Shown here: positions 55,367 through 63,041 of the stretch, one piece after another
Layout of the letters: each line of letters begins with the position of its first letter
Numbering within the stretch: position 1 is the first letter of the stretch
Assembly (NCBI RefSeq): GCF_003056405.1
Contig: NZ_PYVZ01000006.1
Span: 124,001-188,000 of the forward strand
Direction of reading: 5' to 3'
Length of the DNA: 64,000 nucleotides
Source of the DNA: Devosia indica
GTDB lineage: Bacteria; Pseudomonadota; Alphaproteobacteria; Rhizobiales; Devosiaceae
Position numbers and translations under genes: made by a program
Notes under the pieces: model-generated
The model's input: the letters and a program-made list of their open reading frames with translations, nothing else
What the model was told of the DNA's origin: nothing
Database searches by the model: none

Positions 55367-56413
55367 ATGACCGAAACGAGAAAAACGCCGACAATACAAG
55401 ATGTTGCGCGTTCGGCGAACGTATCGACTGCCACCGTGAGCCGCGCGTTGTCGAGCCCCGACAGGGTCAGCGAGAGCACACGGGCCCGTGTTTCGGAGGC
55501 CATTCGTGTAACCGGTTACACTTTGAACCAGGCGGCGCGGTCTTTGCGCCAACGGACGGCAAAAACCATACTGGTAGCCTTGCCCGACATCCGGAATTCC
55601 TTCTTCTCATCCATTCTGGATGCGGTGGAGCGCGAGGCCACCAACCGGGGCTACGGCGTGCTTGTGGCCAACCTGTTCCTAGCCAGATCACCAGCCCAAA
55701 GATTGCAGGATTACATGCTGTCCAATCGGGCCGACGGATTGCTGTTGCTCGATGGCTCGCTGGACCTCTCGTCGCTGCATAGTCTGGTCCGGCCGCCCAA
55801 TTCAGTGCCGCTGGTCGTCGCCTGCGAGGAGATTCCGAACTCGGGATTTCATACCGTTCTGACTGACAATCTGTCGGCGGGCGAGCGCGCGACGCGCCAT
55901 CTGATTGATCTGGGCCATCGCCAGATCGCGCATCTCCTGGGGCCCGAGGGCAATGTGGTCGCGCGTGACAGACTGGCCGGCTACACCAATGCGCTGACAC
56001 AGGCCGATCTTCCAGTGCAACAGCAATGGCTGTTTCGCGGCAACTTCGACATGGAGAGCGGATTTGCTGCCGCCGCACATTTCATGTCCCTCAGCGTGCG
56101 CCCGACCGCAGTCTTTGCCGCCAATGACGAATCGGCAATCGGCTTCTTGTCGGGGTTACGCCAATATGGCCTGACTTGCCCTCGTGACATCTCCATGATC
56201 GGTTTCGACGACCTTGGGGTTGCCGCCCATTATACGCCACCCCTGACGACCATGCGGCAACCGCGAGAATTGCTGGGGCGGATGGCCGCCGAAATGCTGA
56301 TCGACATTCTGGAGGACGCAGAGCACCGGCGCGGCCCCATGCGCATTGTCCTCAATTCCGAACTCATCGTTCGCGAAAGCACGGCACATCTGCCGTTGAG
56401 AACAAGTGGTTGA
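55367..56413 (+). CDS. LacI-family transcriptional regulator of the sugar operon
   Basis: The N-terminal helix-turn-helix and hinge are clear: TIQDVARSANVSTATVSRALSS (residues about 9-30), then VSEATR-type YTLNQAARSLRQ. The periplasmic-binding-like sugar domain follows (residues about 65-340) with FAANDESAIGFLSGLRQYGL and DISMIGFDDLGVAAHYTPPLTTM. At 348 residues it is full length. The divergent position opposite the ABC sugar genes and the paired palindromes in between indicate local control. Confidence 0.93.
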   Translation: MTETRKTPTIQDVARSANVSTATVSRALSSPDRVSESTRARVSEAIRVTGYTLNQAARSLRQRTAKTILVALPDIRNSFFSSILDAVEREATNRGYGVLVANLFLARSPAQRLQDYMLSNRADGLLLLDGSLDLSSLHSLVRPPNSVPLVVACEEIPNSGFHTVLTDNLSAGERATRHLIDLGHRQIAHLLGPEGNVVARDRLAGYTNALTQADLPVQQQWLFRGNFDMESGFAAAAHFMSLSVRPTAVFAANDESAIGFLSGLRQYGLTCPRDISMIGFDDLGVAAHYTPPLTTMRQPRELLGRMAAEMLIDILEDAEHRRGPMRIVLNSELIVRESTAHLPLRTSG

Positions 56414-56471
56414 GAGCATTTGCTTGAGGGGTATGGCCTTGGGGGAAAAATGAGTTAAACAGGCCCTGTTC

Positions 56472-56548
56472 GGTCCCGTAGCTCAGCTGGATAGAGCAGC
56501 AGCCTTCTAAGCTGTTGGTCACAGGTTCGAATCCTGTCGGGATCGCCA
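56472..56548 (+). tRNA. tRNA-Arg (TCT)
   Basis: The acceptor stem GGTCCCG / CGGGATC (one G-U pair), D-arm TAGCTCAGCTGGATAGAGCA, anticodon stem GCAGC / GCTGT with loop CTTCTAA (anticodon TCT), T-loop GGTTCGAATCC and encoded CCA make a 77-base cloverleaf. Confidence 0.96.
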
Positions 56549-56598
56549 ACCCTTTCCGCGATTGCGGCCGAGAGGGCTCGCAGGCGGACGACAGGGCC

Positions 56599-57405
56599 AT
56601 GGAACGTCCCCAAAAAGGGTTGTCCACGCAGCCGAATTGCGTCAACCTGTGGACGCAATTGGGGGCAGATCCACTGGCAAACAACGCAAACCGACCTACC
56701 ATCGTGTTATTCGATCTCGATGGGACATTGGTGCACCACATCAATCCGCGTGTGCTGCAGATGCTGGAGTTCCTTGACGACTGCTCGCACCGCGGGGGCA
56801 GGCTTGTTGCGCGCTTTCGACTGGCGCGCCGGAACCTGACAGCGCCCCGCCGCAGCCCAAAGCTGCTGGTCCATCGGGCAATTCACAAGGTCCGCCGCAA
56901 AAGCGTCGAGCAAATGCTTGAGCCATGTGAAACCATGCGAAGCGTGCTGGAAACGCTCAAGGCCGAGGGCGTGACCCTCGGCGTTGTCAGCAACGGGCTG
57001 GGACGGGGCTACGGACATGACGTTCTGCAGACATTTGATCTGCGGAAGTATTTCAGCGCAGCCATTTTCCGAGAGGATGTGTCCCGCGGAAAGCCATGGC
57101 CCGATTCGATCGTTGCGGCGCTGCATGGACTGGGCCGTGATCTGCGGCGCAGCGATGTCATCTGGTATGTCGGTGATCAGAGCAAGGATATCGGCGCGGC
57201 GCTGGCTGCATCACAGGTGATTGGCCAGACCATCCGCCCCATCGCATTGGGGGCGCGGGCCGCACTCGGCGCGGTAGAATCTCGCCTTTCACCCAGCCAG
57301 ATCATGTGGACGCCGGCCGATTTCGAACGAACGGTTCAGCAGACCTTTGACCTGTATCCGTCAGACTCGCCGCTGATGCCGCACCTCTCGGCGCCACAAC
57401 TCTAA
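56599..57405 (+). CDS. HAD-family phosphatase
   Basis: This haloacid-dehalogenase hydrolase of the phosphoglycolate-phosphatase type has motif I VLFDLDGTLV near residue 38 with the nucleophile Asp, motif II LGVVSNG (Ser/Asn), motif III Lys in SRGKPWPDS and motif IV VGDQSKDIGAA. A positively charged cap segment (RFRLARRNLTAPRRSP) is unusual. The ATG at 56599 avoids overlap with tRNA-Arg, which in-frame upstream starts would enter. Substrate unknown. Confidence 0.85.
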   Translation: MERPQKGLSTQPNCVNLWTQLGADPLANNANRPTIVLFDLDGTLVHHINPRVLQMLEFLDDCSHRGGRLVARFRLARRNLTAPRRSPKLLVHRAIHKVRRKSVEQMLEPCETMRSVLETLKAEGVTLGVVSNGLGRGYGHDVLQTFDLRKYFSAAIFREDVSRGKPWPDSIVAALHGLGRDLRRSDVIWYVGDQSKDIGAALAASQVIGQTIRPIALGARAALGAVESRLSPSQIMWTPADFERTVQQTFDLYPSDSPLMPHLSAPQL

Positions 57406-57408
57406 AGT

Positions 57409-57930
57409 CTAGAAATCGAACCCCATCTGGTTCAGCTCAGCCGACCTGGCGGGGCGCGGGGCTTTGTCGGCTTTGGTCGCGAACAGCGGTGGTTCTGTCA
57501 CGATATTGCCGGGCACCACTGCAGGTTCCGATTTTTTTCGCTCTGACCGACGAGGTGTTGCAGCCATCTCGGTTGTGCCAACGGTGGCTGCACCTGGCGC
57601 GCTGGGCACACTCACTGAGGGCGCTATTTCCTCGCCCGATTCACCCTCGGACTCCCGCAAAGCGATCGCATTGAGCCACTTCACCGCACCGCTGAGTTTG
57701 CCCGCCTTGAGCGTGTAGAGGTTCTCGCGCCCTTTTTTGACCTCGACCACCAGACCGGCAGTCTTGAGAACACGCAAGTGACGAGAAATGGCGGGACGAC
57801 TGATCGAGAACGCGTCCGCCAAGGTGTGCACAGGGATGGGGCCGGACATCAGGATTTCAACGATGCGGCAGCGCGTGGCATCCGCCAGTGCGGAATAGAT
57901 GGCAATGGGGGGCTTTGAGCGTCTGGTCAT
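57409..57930 (-). CDS. ArsR-family winged-helix regulator with low-complexity tail
   Basis: The winged helix spans about residues 8-85 (IYSALADATRCRIVEILM, VHTLADAFSISRPAISRHLRVLKTAGLV). It lacks the ELCVCDL metal-binding cysteines, so it is not an arsenic sensor; it resembles the SdpR-like group. Residues 95-173 form a Ser/Pro/Ala tail of unknown function. The ATG at 57930 is preferred over a TTG at 57966, because a palindrome at 57944-57959 lies between the two and makes a natural autoregulatory site. Confidence 0.82.
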   Translation of the reverse strand: MTRRSKPPIAIYSALADATRCRIVEILMSGPIPVHTLADAFSISRPAISRHLRVLKTAGLVVEVKKGRENLYTLKAGKLSGAVKWLNAIALRESEGESGEEIAPSVSVPSAPGAATVGTTEMAATPRRSERKKSEPAVVPGNIVTEPPLFATKADKAPRPARSAELNQMGFDF

Positions 57931-57943
57931 GCCACCGGTTAAA

Positions 57944-57959
57944 GTAACGGCGACGTTAC
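57944..57959. promoter_or_regulatory. Palindrome upstream of the ArsR-family gene
   Basis: GTAACG-gcga-CGTTAC is a perfect 6-bp inverted repeat with a 4-base centre, ending 14 bases before the regulator ATG. Its size and position suit an ArsR-family dimer binding to its own promoter. Confidence 0.6.
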
Positions 57960-57974
57960 CCGTCAAGCCAGGTT

Positions 57975-58060
57975 GGCACCGGCAAGGGATTGTTCACCAG
58001 GATTCTTTGTCTTTCCTCACATTTGCCTCAAGTCGTCGGCACCGGCAAGAGATTGGTCAC
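57975..58060 (+). repeat. Direct repeat pair upstream of the haemolysin-III gene
   Basis: A 23-base unit starting GGCACCGGCAAG occurs at 57975-57997 and again at 58038-58060 with only two mismatches, 63 bases apart. The repeats lie between the ArsR-family start and the haemolysin-III gene. They may be a duplicated regulatory site or a relic of a small tandem duplication. Confidence 0.65.
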
Positions 58061-58093
58061 ATCCGCGCCACACGATGCGGGCAAGGAGTAAGG

Positions 58094-58783
58094 ATGATGA
58101 CCAAAGCTGCCTATGCTCAAGCCAGAATTGGCATGCGACTGCGACGGGCCTATTCCAGGGCTGAACTAGTCGTGGATGCCATTGTCCACATTCTTGGCCT
58201 CGTGGTTGCGGTGGCGGCAGGATCAATCCTCCTGACCTTGGCGCTGCTGCAAACGGCCCCTGAAGCCTTCCCCGCCCTGGCCGTTTATGTCGCGACCCTT
58301 GTGGTGGTGCTGGGCGTCTCGCTGGCCTTCAACCTCTGGCCCAATTCGCCGGCCAAGAATTTTCTGGCCCGGCTGGACCAAGCGGCGATCTTCCTGTTCA
58401 TTGCCGGCTCCTATACCCCGTTCCTAGCTGTCCTTGGCCAGACACCGAGTGGTGTGGTGATGATGAGCCTGGTGTGGGGTGCGTCGCTGGTGGGGGTGGC
58501 GCTCAAGCTGATTGTACCGGAGCGGTTCGGGCGGGTCGCTATCCTGCTCTATCTGGCGATCGGCTGGAGCGGTGTGCTGGTGTTCCAGTCGCTCGGACAG
58601 GCCCTGCCCTCTTCCACATTGTGGTTGTTGCTGGCGGGCGGGGTGACCTATTCGGCCGGTATCATCTTCCACTTGTGGGAAAAGCTGAAATTCCAGAATG
58701 CCCTCTGGCACGTGTTCGTGGTGGCCGGCGCCAGTCTGCATCTATGGGCCGTCATCGACTGCATGGTCATTGCGCGGCTGTAA
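58094..58783 (+). CDS. Haemolysin-III family (PAQR-like) membrane protein
   Basis: A seven-helix membrane protein of 229 residues, with the opening YSRAELVVDAIVHILGLVVAV, an IFLFIAGSYTPFLAVL segment and a closing FQNALWHVFVVAGASLHLWAV. These carry the conserved His and Asp/Ser positions of the family. AGGAG lies 5 bases before the ATG at 58094; a second ATG follows one codon later. Despite the name, haemolytic activity is not established for most members. The 3' end overlaps the convergent DUF192 gene by 17 bases. Confidence 0.88.
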   Translation: MMTKAAYAQARIGMRLRRAYSRAELVVDAIVHILGLVVAVAAGSILLTLALLQTAPEAFPALAVYVATLVVVLGVSLAFNLWPNSPAKNFLARLDQAAIFLFIAGSYTPFLAVLGQTPSGVVMMSLVWGASLVGVALKLIVPERFGRVAILLYLAIGWSGVLVFQSLGQALPSSTLWLLLAGGVTYSAGIIFHLWEKLKFQNALWHVFVVAGASLHLWAVIDCMVIARL

Positions 58784-59255
58784 TCCGCGGGTGCTCAACT
58801 GTATCGCCTGCCGCGATACCCAGCTCGTCCGAACGTCCGCCGGGGATTTCCAGCACGAATTGAACCGGTCCGTCCGAGGGAATGGACGTGGTGTCGTGCG
58901 GCCGCGCATTGACATGGATGTTCAGGATGGTGCCGTCCGCTTCAATGAAGAGCATATCGAGCGGAATATATGTGTTGCGCATCCAGAACGAAACCGGGCG
59001 CTCTTCCCGGAAGTCGAACAGCATGCCCGCATCGTCCGCCAGTTCCTGACGGTACATCAACCCCTGCGCGCGGGTCTCGGGAGTGTCGACGACCTCAACG
59101 GTGAAAGCGTGTTCGCCATTTTCGGACTGCACGACGAGCCGGGTCTCGTCGCTGCAGGCTGCCAGCGGAAGGCTGATCAGCATGGCTGTTGCGAGCGCCG
59201 CAACGGACCGCAGCGGTTGGGAGACCCGTCGGGTCGAAATCGGCGAACTGTTCAT
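58767..59255 (-). CDS. DUF192-family lipoprotein
   Basis: The 162-residue protein has a signal peptide ending in the lipobox LAAC (Cys34). A DUF192 domain follows with VEVVDTPETRAQGLMYRQEL, MLFDFREERPVSFWMRNTYIPLDMLF and VLEIPGGRSDELG. The family is widespread in alphaproteobacteria with no proven biochemical function. The DNA is shared at the 3' end with the haemolysin-III gene on the other strand. Confidence 0.9.
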   Translation of the reverse strand: MNSSPISTRRVSQPLRSVAALATAMLISLPLAACSDETRLVVQSENGEHAFTVEVVDTPETRAQGLMYRQELADDAGMLFDFREERPVSFWMRNTYIPLDMLFIEADGTILNIHVNARPHDTTSIPSDGPVQFVLEIPGGRSDELGIAAGDTVEHPRITAAQ

Positions 59256-59294
59256 TTTCGGGCAGTGTATCCCTGCTGTGCGACTATGAGGTCC

Positions 59295-59915
59295 CTAGTG
59301 CGAGGACGGCGCCTCGCCCCAGCCGTCGGGCCGAATTTCGGCAACCATCAGGCCCTTGGGGCCCTGACCATAGCGCACCAGCACAAATTGTCCCGGACGC
59401 AATTCCGTGATGCCGAAACGACGCAGGGTTTCCATGTGGACAAAGACGTCCGGCGTGCCGTCTCCGGCTGACAGGAAGCCAAACCCACGAATGCGGTTAA
59501 ACCACTTCACCTCCAGCCGCACCATGCCAGAGGTCGGCTCCACCACAACGTGGGTCCTGGGCGCGGGCATCTGCGATGGATGGCGGGCGGTAGATTCGTC
59601 CATGGAGACAACCCGGAACGCCTGAAGGCCACCCGGGCGGTTCAGGGCCTCGACGACAATGCGCGCGCCCTCATAGGCGGTCTGGTAGCCGTCGCGGCGC
59701 AGACAGGTCACGTGCAGCAGCACATCGGCCATGCCATTGTCAGGAACGATAAACCCAAAACCCTTGCCGGCATCGAACCACTTGATCGTGCCCGCAACCT
59801 CGATGGTGTCGCTGGCTTGCTGATGGTCGCCCTGCATATGGTCGTCACGCAAAGATCCGCCCGACTGTGTCAGGTTGATGGCGTCACGGCCCTCACCACT
59901 GCCTTTGGCCCCCAT
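59295..59915 (-). CDS. Tandem cold-shock-domain protein
   Basis: Two cold-shock domains lie in one 206-residue chain. The first (about residues 40-105) has the RNP1-type KGFGFIVPD; the second (about 130-200) has [18 protein letters not shown]. Both keep the RNA-contacting aromatic residues. The N-terminal 38 residues are variable, and an ATG at residue 27 is an alternative start. Double-domain CspA-like proteins are typical of Hyphomicrobiales. The gene lies 39 bases upstream of the DUF192 gene start on the same strand. Confidence 0.9.
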   Translation of the reverse strand: MGAKGSGEGRDAINLTQSGGSLRDDHMQGDHQQASDTIEVAGTIKWFDAGKGFGFIVPDNGMADVLLHVTCLRRDGYQTAYEGARIVVEALNRPGGLQAFRVVSMDESTARHPSQMPAPRTHVVVEPTSGMVRLEVKWFNRIRGFGFLSAGDGTPDVFVHMETLRRFGITELRPGQFVLVRYGQGPKGLMVAEIRPDGWGEAPSSH

Positions 59916-60104
59916 ATTCCAAACGCCTTTTCACTCGCCCGCAACAAGCGGGTACTCCTCACTAGATTTGTGCAGTGTCGCCGATTCAGCGGCAAAAGTT
60001 AAGAAGGTCTTGCGATTTTGTTGACAGGTGCCTGCGCCTGTTGTTGCGGGGCGTGTTTGGGCTTGGTAGGCCTGAGCCGCAATACACAGCCAAAGGAGAC
60101 TGCC

Positions 60105-60527
60105 TTGAAGTATCTGCACACCATGGTGCGCGTCACCGATGTCGAGGAAAGCCTGCGGTTCTATTGCCAGGGCCTGGGCCTCGAGGAGGTGCGGCGCACC
60201 GACAATGAGAAGGGCCGCTTTACCCTGATTTTCCTGCGCGCCCCGGGCGATGAGGGCGGTGAAGTCGAGCTGACCTATAACTGGGATCCCGATCCCGAAC
60301 CCTATGCCGGCGGCCGCAATTTTGGGCACCTGGCCTATCGGGTGCAGGACATTTATGCGCTTTGCCAGCACCTTTCCGACATGGGCGTCACCATCAACCG
60401 GCCCCCGCGGGACGGACACATGGCGTTTGTGCGCTCGCCCGACGGCATTTCGGTCGAGCTGATCCAGGACGGTCATCTCGACCCCAAGGAGCCCTGGGCC
60501 TCGATGCCCAATACCGGCTCCTGGTAG
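60105..60527 (+). CDS. gloA: Lactoylglutathione lyase (glyoxalase I)
   Basis: It isomerises the methylglyoxal-glutathione hemithioacetal to S-lactoylglutathione. All four metal ligands are visible: His5, Glu55 (in EVELTYNW), His75 (NFGHLAYRV) and Glu118 (GISVELIQD). The TTG at 60105 is the start because AAGGAG lies 6 bases upstream and the protein then begins KYLHTMVRVTDVEES as expected. Length 140 residues. Confidence 0.94.
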   Translation: MKYLHTMVRVTDVEESLRFYCQGLGLEEVRRTDNEKGRFTLIFLRAPGDEGGEVELTYNWDPDPEPYAGGRNFGHLAYRVQDIYALCQHLSDMGVTINRPPRDGHMAFVRSPDGISVELIQDGHLDPKEPWASMPNTGSW

Positions 60528-60660
60528 CAATCTGCCAGTGTTAAGCTCTCGCTAACCGTGCCACTTAGCGCGCGGTTAGCGAAACCGCTCTAATTTTAGC
60601 GACCAAACCCCAATGCCCATTGCCTGTTGCGCAATCGCGACACGCCTCGGGAAGGTCGCC

Positions 60661-61137
60661 ATGTCTCGTCTGCTTCGTCTCTTCGCCGCTACTCTTGCCA
60701 CCGCCCTCTTCCTGGCCGGATGCCTGCCCATGGCCATGTTCGCCAGCGGCAGCGGCGCCGGATATTCGGGCCTGAAGCAGGATTGGGGCACTTATGTCAG
60801 CTCCAACAATGTCAATGCGCTGTGCATTTCGCCCAAGCTGCGATTCGTCATCTGGGAGTTCGAAGGGCGGTTCGGGCGCAAGGTGGTGATGAATTCGGGC
60901 TATCGGAACCCGTTCCACAATGCCTCGGTGGGCGGCGCTGACAATTCCTATCATACCAAGTGCATGGCTGCAGACTTCTACATTCCCGGTGTCTCCAAGC
61001 AGGAGCTAATCGCTTTCGCCATGACGGTGGACGGCGTGGGGGGCCTGGGCTGCTATCCGGGCCGGACCTTTATCCATGTCGATGTGCGCGATCGGCCCCG
61101 CGGTTATCGGCGCCCGGTGACCTTTTCGGGCTGTTGA
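60661..61137 (+). CDS. Lipoprotein of the peptidase M15_3 / YcbK-like family
   Basis: A predicted zinc carboxypeptidase-like envelope lipoprotein. The lipobox LAGC places the lipidated Cys at 21. The M15 zinc ligands are His98 and Asp105 in SYHTKCMAADF and His139 in FIHVDV, with the usual MNSGYRNPFHN before them. The ATG at 60661 has AAGG 5 bases upstream. Members trim peptidoglycan peptides or are catalytically uncharacterised. Length 158 residues. Confidence 0.87.
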   Translation: MSRLLRLFAATLATALFLAGCLPMAMFASGSGAGYSGLKQDWGTYVSSNNVNALCISPKLRFVIWEFEGRFGRKVVMNSGYRNPFHNASVGGADNSYHTKCMAADFYIPGVSKQELIAFAMTVDGVGGLGCYPGRTFIHVDVRDRPRGYRRPVTFSGC

Positions 61138-61230
61138 TAAGTCGGCCCGGCGAAAAAAAGCGTACGGGATCAACGCAAACAGGGTTGCACAATCAAAAGC
61201 ACCCCATTATACGACGCCCATCGCGCTGAT

Positions 61231-61305
61231 GCGCCCTTCGTCTATCGGTTAGGACGGCACCCTTTCACGGTGCAGAGAGGGGTTCGATTCCCCTAGGGCG
61301 TACCA
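61231..61305 (+). tRNA. tRNA-Glu (TTC)
   Basis: The acceptor stem GCGCCCT / AGGGCGT (first pair G-U), anticodon stem GCACC / GGTGC around loop CTTTCAC (anticodon TTC), T-loop GGTTCGATTCC and encoded CCA make a 75-base cloverleaf. Confidence 0.96.
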
Positions 61306-61353
61306 CCTTCCCCCTGCTTTTCAAGCATGTGGCAAGGCCAAAGCGATGACCGT

Positions 61354-61428
61354 GCGCCCATCGTCTAGCGGTCAGGACGACGCCCTCTCACGGCGTAAAC
61401 AGGGGTTCGATTCCCCTTGGGCGTACCA
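61354..61428 (+). tRNA. tRNA-Glu (CTC)
   Basis: Same length and frame as the preceding tRNA-Glu: acceptor stem GCGCCCA / TGGGCGT, anticodon loop CTCTCAC (CTC), encoded CCA. It lies 48 bases downstream of the TTC gene, so the two are probably one transcript. Confidence 0.96.
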
Positions 61429-61850
61429 ATCTTTCTTCTCCTTTCTTCGATGATCTGGCCGGTGCTGTGAGTGCGGGCCATGACTTTGTGCCGGACGGCC
61501 TGTTCGCGACCTCCGGTTGTGCATTGGACGTGTCCCGAGGCGCGTGCGTCTCAGTAAAACTAAGTAATAGAGACGTCGCCGCCTCGGAACACCGGGTTTC
61601 TCCTGCCGTCGTGGCCCCTATTGATCGCTCGTCGCAAGGTGACCCGACTGGCAGACGAGCCCTGGAGCGAATCCTGTAACGCGCAACATCAGATGGCACT
61701 GGGGCGGGGTGTCCGGGATTTGCCGGGATTTGCCGGGATTCGGCGGTAAAAGGACCGATAATCCGGGCTTCAACGGGCCGTCGAGAGGCCAGATACGGCA
61801 ACGGCGCCCCGAGAGCGCCGCGCAAGTTCAAATGGCAATGAAGCAGTTGG
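61429..61850. other. Gene-free junction between host tRNA-Glu genes and the prophage
   Basis: No credible gene is seen in this 422-base stretch; open frames on the minus strand run through the tRNA genes. The left half looks like ordinary host intergenic DNA. The right half holds the TGCCGGGATT repeats and a 6-bp hairpin (CGGCGC / GCGCCG, 61802-61820) after the TM2 gene. The host-phage border should lie in here. Confidence 0.5.
61713..61742. repeat. Short tandem repeats near the prophage left end
   Basis: The decamer TGCCGGGATT occurs twice in a row, preceded by a copy with one change (GTCCGGGATT) and followed by the start of another unit. Clustered short repeats just inside a TG dinucleotide (61710-61711) are what the end-binding sites of a Mu-type transposase look like; this reading is an inference. 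Confidence 0.55.
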
Positions 61851-62135
61851 TCAGTTGAAAGCCGCGAGCTCGCCGGTGATCCTGGAACGGACCTTGTCGC
61901 GGTGCTTATCGACCATACTCGGGATCAAAAAAGCGTCGATGATCCACCACAGGAACCCTACGATAATGAAGTAGCTCAGTATCTGCAGGATCGCGGTCCC
62001 CGGGCGGCCGAGGTAGAAGCGATGAAGCGATAGGATGCCCAGGAAGAACCATAGCGCGTAGGCAACACCAGTGCTCTTTTGCTCGTTGGCCACACGCGCC
62101 TCGACGAGCATGTATTTATCGAGATTTGAAGCCAT
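61851..62135 (-). CDS. TM2-domain membrane protein
   Basis: The 94-residue protein has two membrane helices joined by a short loop with the TM2 signature HRFYLGRPGTAILQILSYF, preceded by YALWFFLGILSL. It shares direction with the phage repressor and starts 8 bases after its stop, so it is probably expressed from the lysogenic promoter. TM2 proteins have no defined role in phages; as a lysogen-expressed membrane protein it may affect host or superinfection properties, which is speculation. Confidence 0.82.
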   Translation of the reverse strand: MASNLDKYMLVEARVANEQKSTGVAYALWFFLGILSLHRFYLGRPGTAILQILSYFIIVGFLWWIIDAFLIPSMVDKHRDKVRSRITGELAAFN

Positions 62136-62143
62136 GTATCCCC

Positions 62144-62869
62144 CTAAAGCTTCTGGCCGGCCCAGACGACGCGGCCGGGAATGGTGAGCTTATCAAGTCG
62201 TTGGCTGTCAATGATTTCCTTGGGATAGGCGGCGTTATGCGAGATGAGTTCTATTGTGCCGTCAGTGCGGCGGTTTATGAGCTTAACCAAGACGTCACCC
62301 TCCAGCACGATGACATAAAAGCACCCGGAGCGGATCACCTGGTCGGGGCGCATGTCGACGAGCATGAGCGCACCATCCTTGATGACCGGGTCCTGGCTGT
62401 CTCCACGGCAAGTCACCAGTCCCACCAACGACGGGGAAAGCCCCATCTCCCGCAGCCAGTCGGTTTTGAACGCAAGGCGTTCCGTCACCTCCTCGGCTAG
62501 CGCGACCAGGCCATGCCCCGCTGACGCCTCAACGCCTAACCGCGGTACCAAGGTAAAATCATCGGCCATGACTGCAGGAGCCCTGGTTCCTTCCGGGGTC
62601 GCCTGATCACCCAGCAAAACCCAGTCCGCGGACTTACCAGCGGCTCGTGCAAGAGTGGCCAATGCGAAAAAGGCCGGCCGAGCTTTGCCATCGCGCCATT
62701 TAGCCAGTGCGTCGTTGCTGACCCCGGCAATATCACTAGCCCGCCCCAGCCCCCCGACAGAATCGATGACCGCCTTTAAGCGGCCAGCGATTTCCTCATT
62801 GTGCTCAAAAGCGGAAGTGGGAACGCTTTTCCCAGTTTCATTGGGCGACGAAAAGCGCCCCCAATCCAT
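62144..62869 (-). CDS. Phage repressor, HTH plus S24 (LexA-like) peptidase domain
   Basis: The N-terminal helix-turn-helix (GGLGRASDIAGVSNDALAKWRDGKA without the gap, about residues 40-63) is followed by an S24 domain. The domain has a possible Ala-Gly cleavage site in EASAGHG, the nucleophile Ser in CRGDSQDP and the Lys in VLVKLINR. This arrangement suggests self-cleavage stimulated by RecA after DNA damage. The ATG at 62869 is used; a TTG at 62893 is also in frame and neither has a clear ribosome binding site. Confidence 0.85.
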   Translation of the reverse strand: MDWGRFSSPNETGKSVPTSAFEHNEEIAGRLKAVIDSVGGLGRASDIAGVSNDALAKWRDGKARPAFFALATLARAAGKSADWVLLGDQATPEGTRAPAVMADDFTLVPRLGVEASAGHGLVALAEEVTERLAFKTDWLREMGLSPSLVGLVTCRGDSQDPVIKDGALMLVDMRPDQVIRSGCFYVIVLEGDVLVKLINRRTDGTIELISHNAAYPKEIIDSQRLDKLTIPGRVVWAGQKL

Positions 62870-62929
62870 TGATTTATCGTCACTACTCGTCAATTGGCGA
62901 CACTCTCTGGCTTTTTCGCAACTGGGAAC

Positions 62930-62995
62930 CGTGTTTTAGCGTTGGCAAGTCGCTTTTTGTCGGTTACGTTCGTGTTCAGTTTCGTGTTTCGCGTT
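62930..62995. promoter_or_regulatory. Repeated CGTGTT operator-like array between repressor and ner
   Basis: CGTGTT occurs at 62930, 62971 and 62983, the last two within the longer unit TTCGTGTT, and a variant TTCGCGTT follows at 62988. All copies face the same way within about 65 bases between divergent repressor and ner genes. An inverted pair of the same hexamer lies at 63316-63329. The array is a candidate binding region for the repressor or Ner. Confidence 0.65.
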
Positions 62996-63041
62996 CGCAC
63001 CAGCCGGTCACGCCAATGATCGGTCAGTACAGGGGTTAGAA

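Noticed and set aside
61354-61428. tRNA-Glu (CTC) as the attachment site of an integrase-type prophage
   Set aside because: No integrase is present near the border and the Ner/ParB-like gene order points to a transposing Mu-like element; the tRNA is intact, although this alone does not exclude it.
61388-61831. Open frame of 147 codons on the minus strand beside tRNA-Glu
   Set aside because: It runs through the tRNA-Glu (CTC) gene and has no ribosome binding site or recognisable content.
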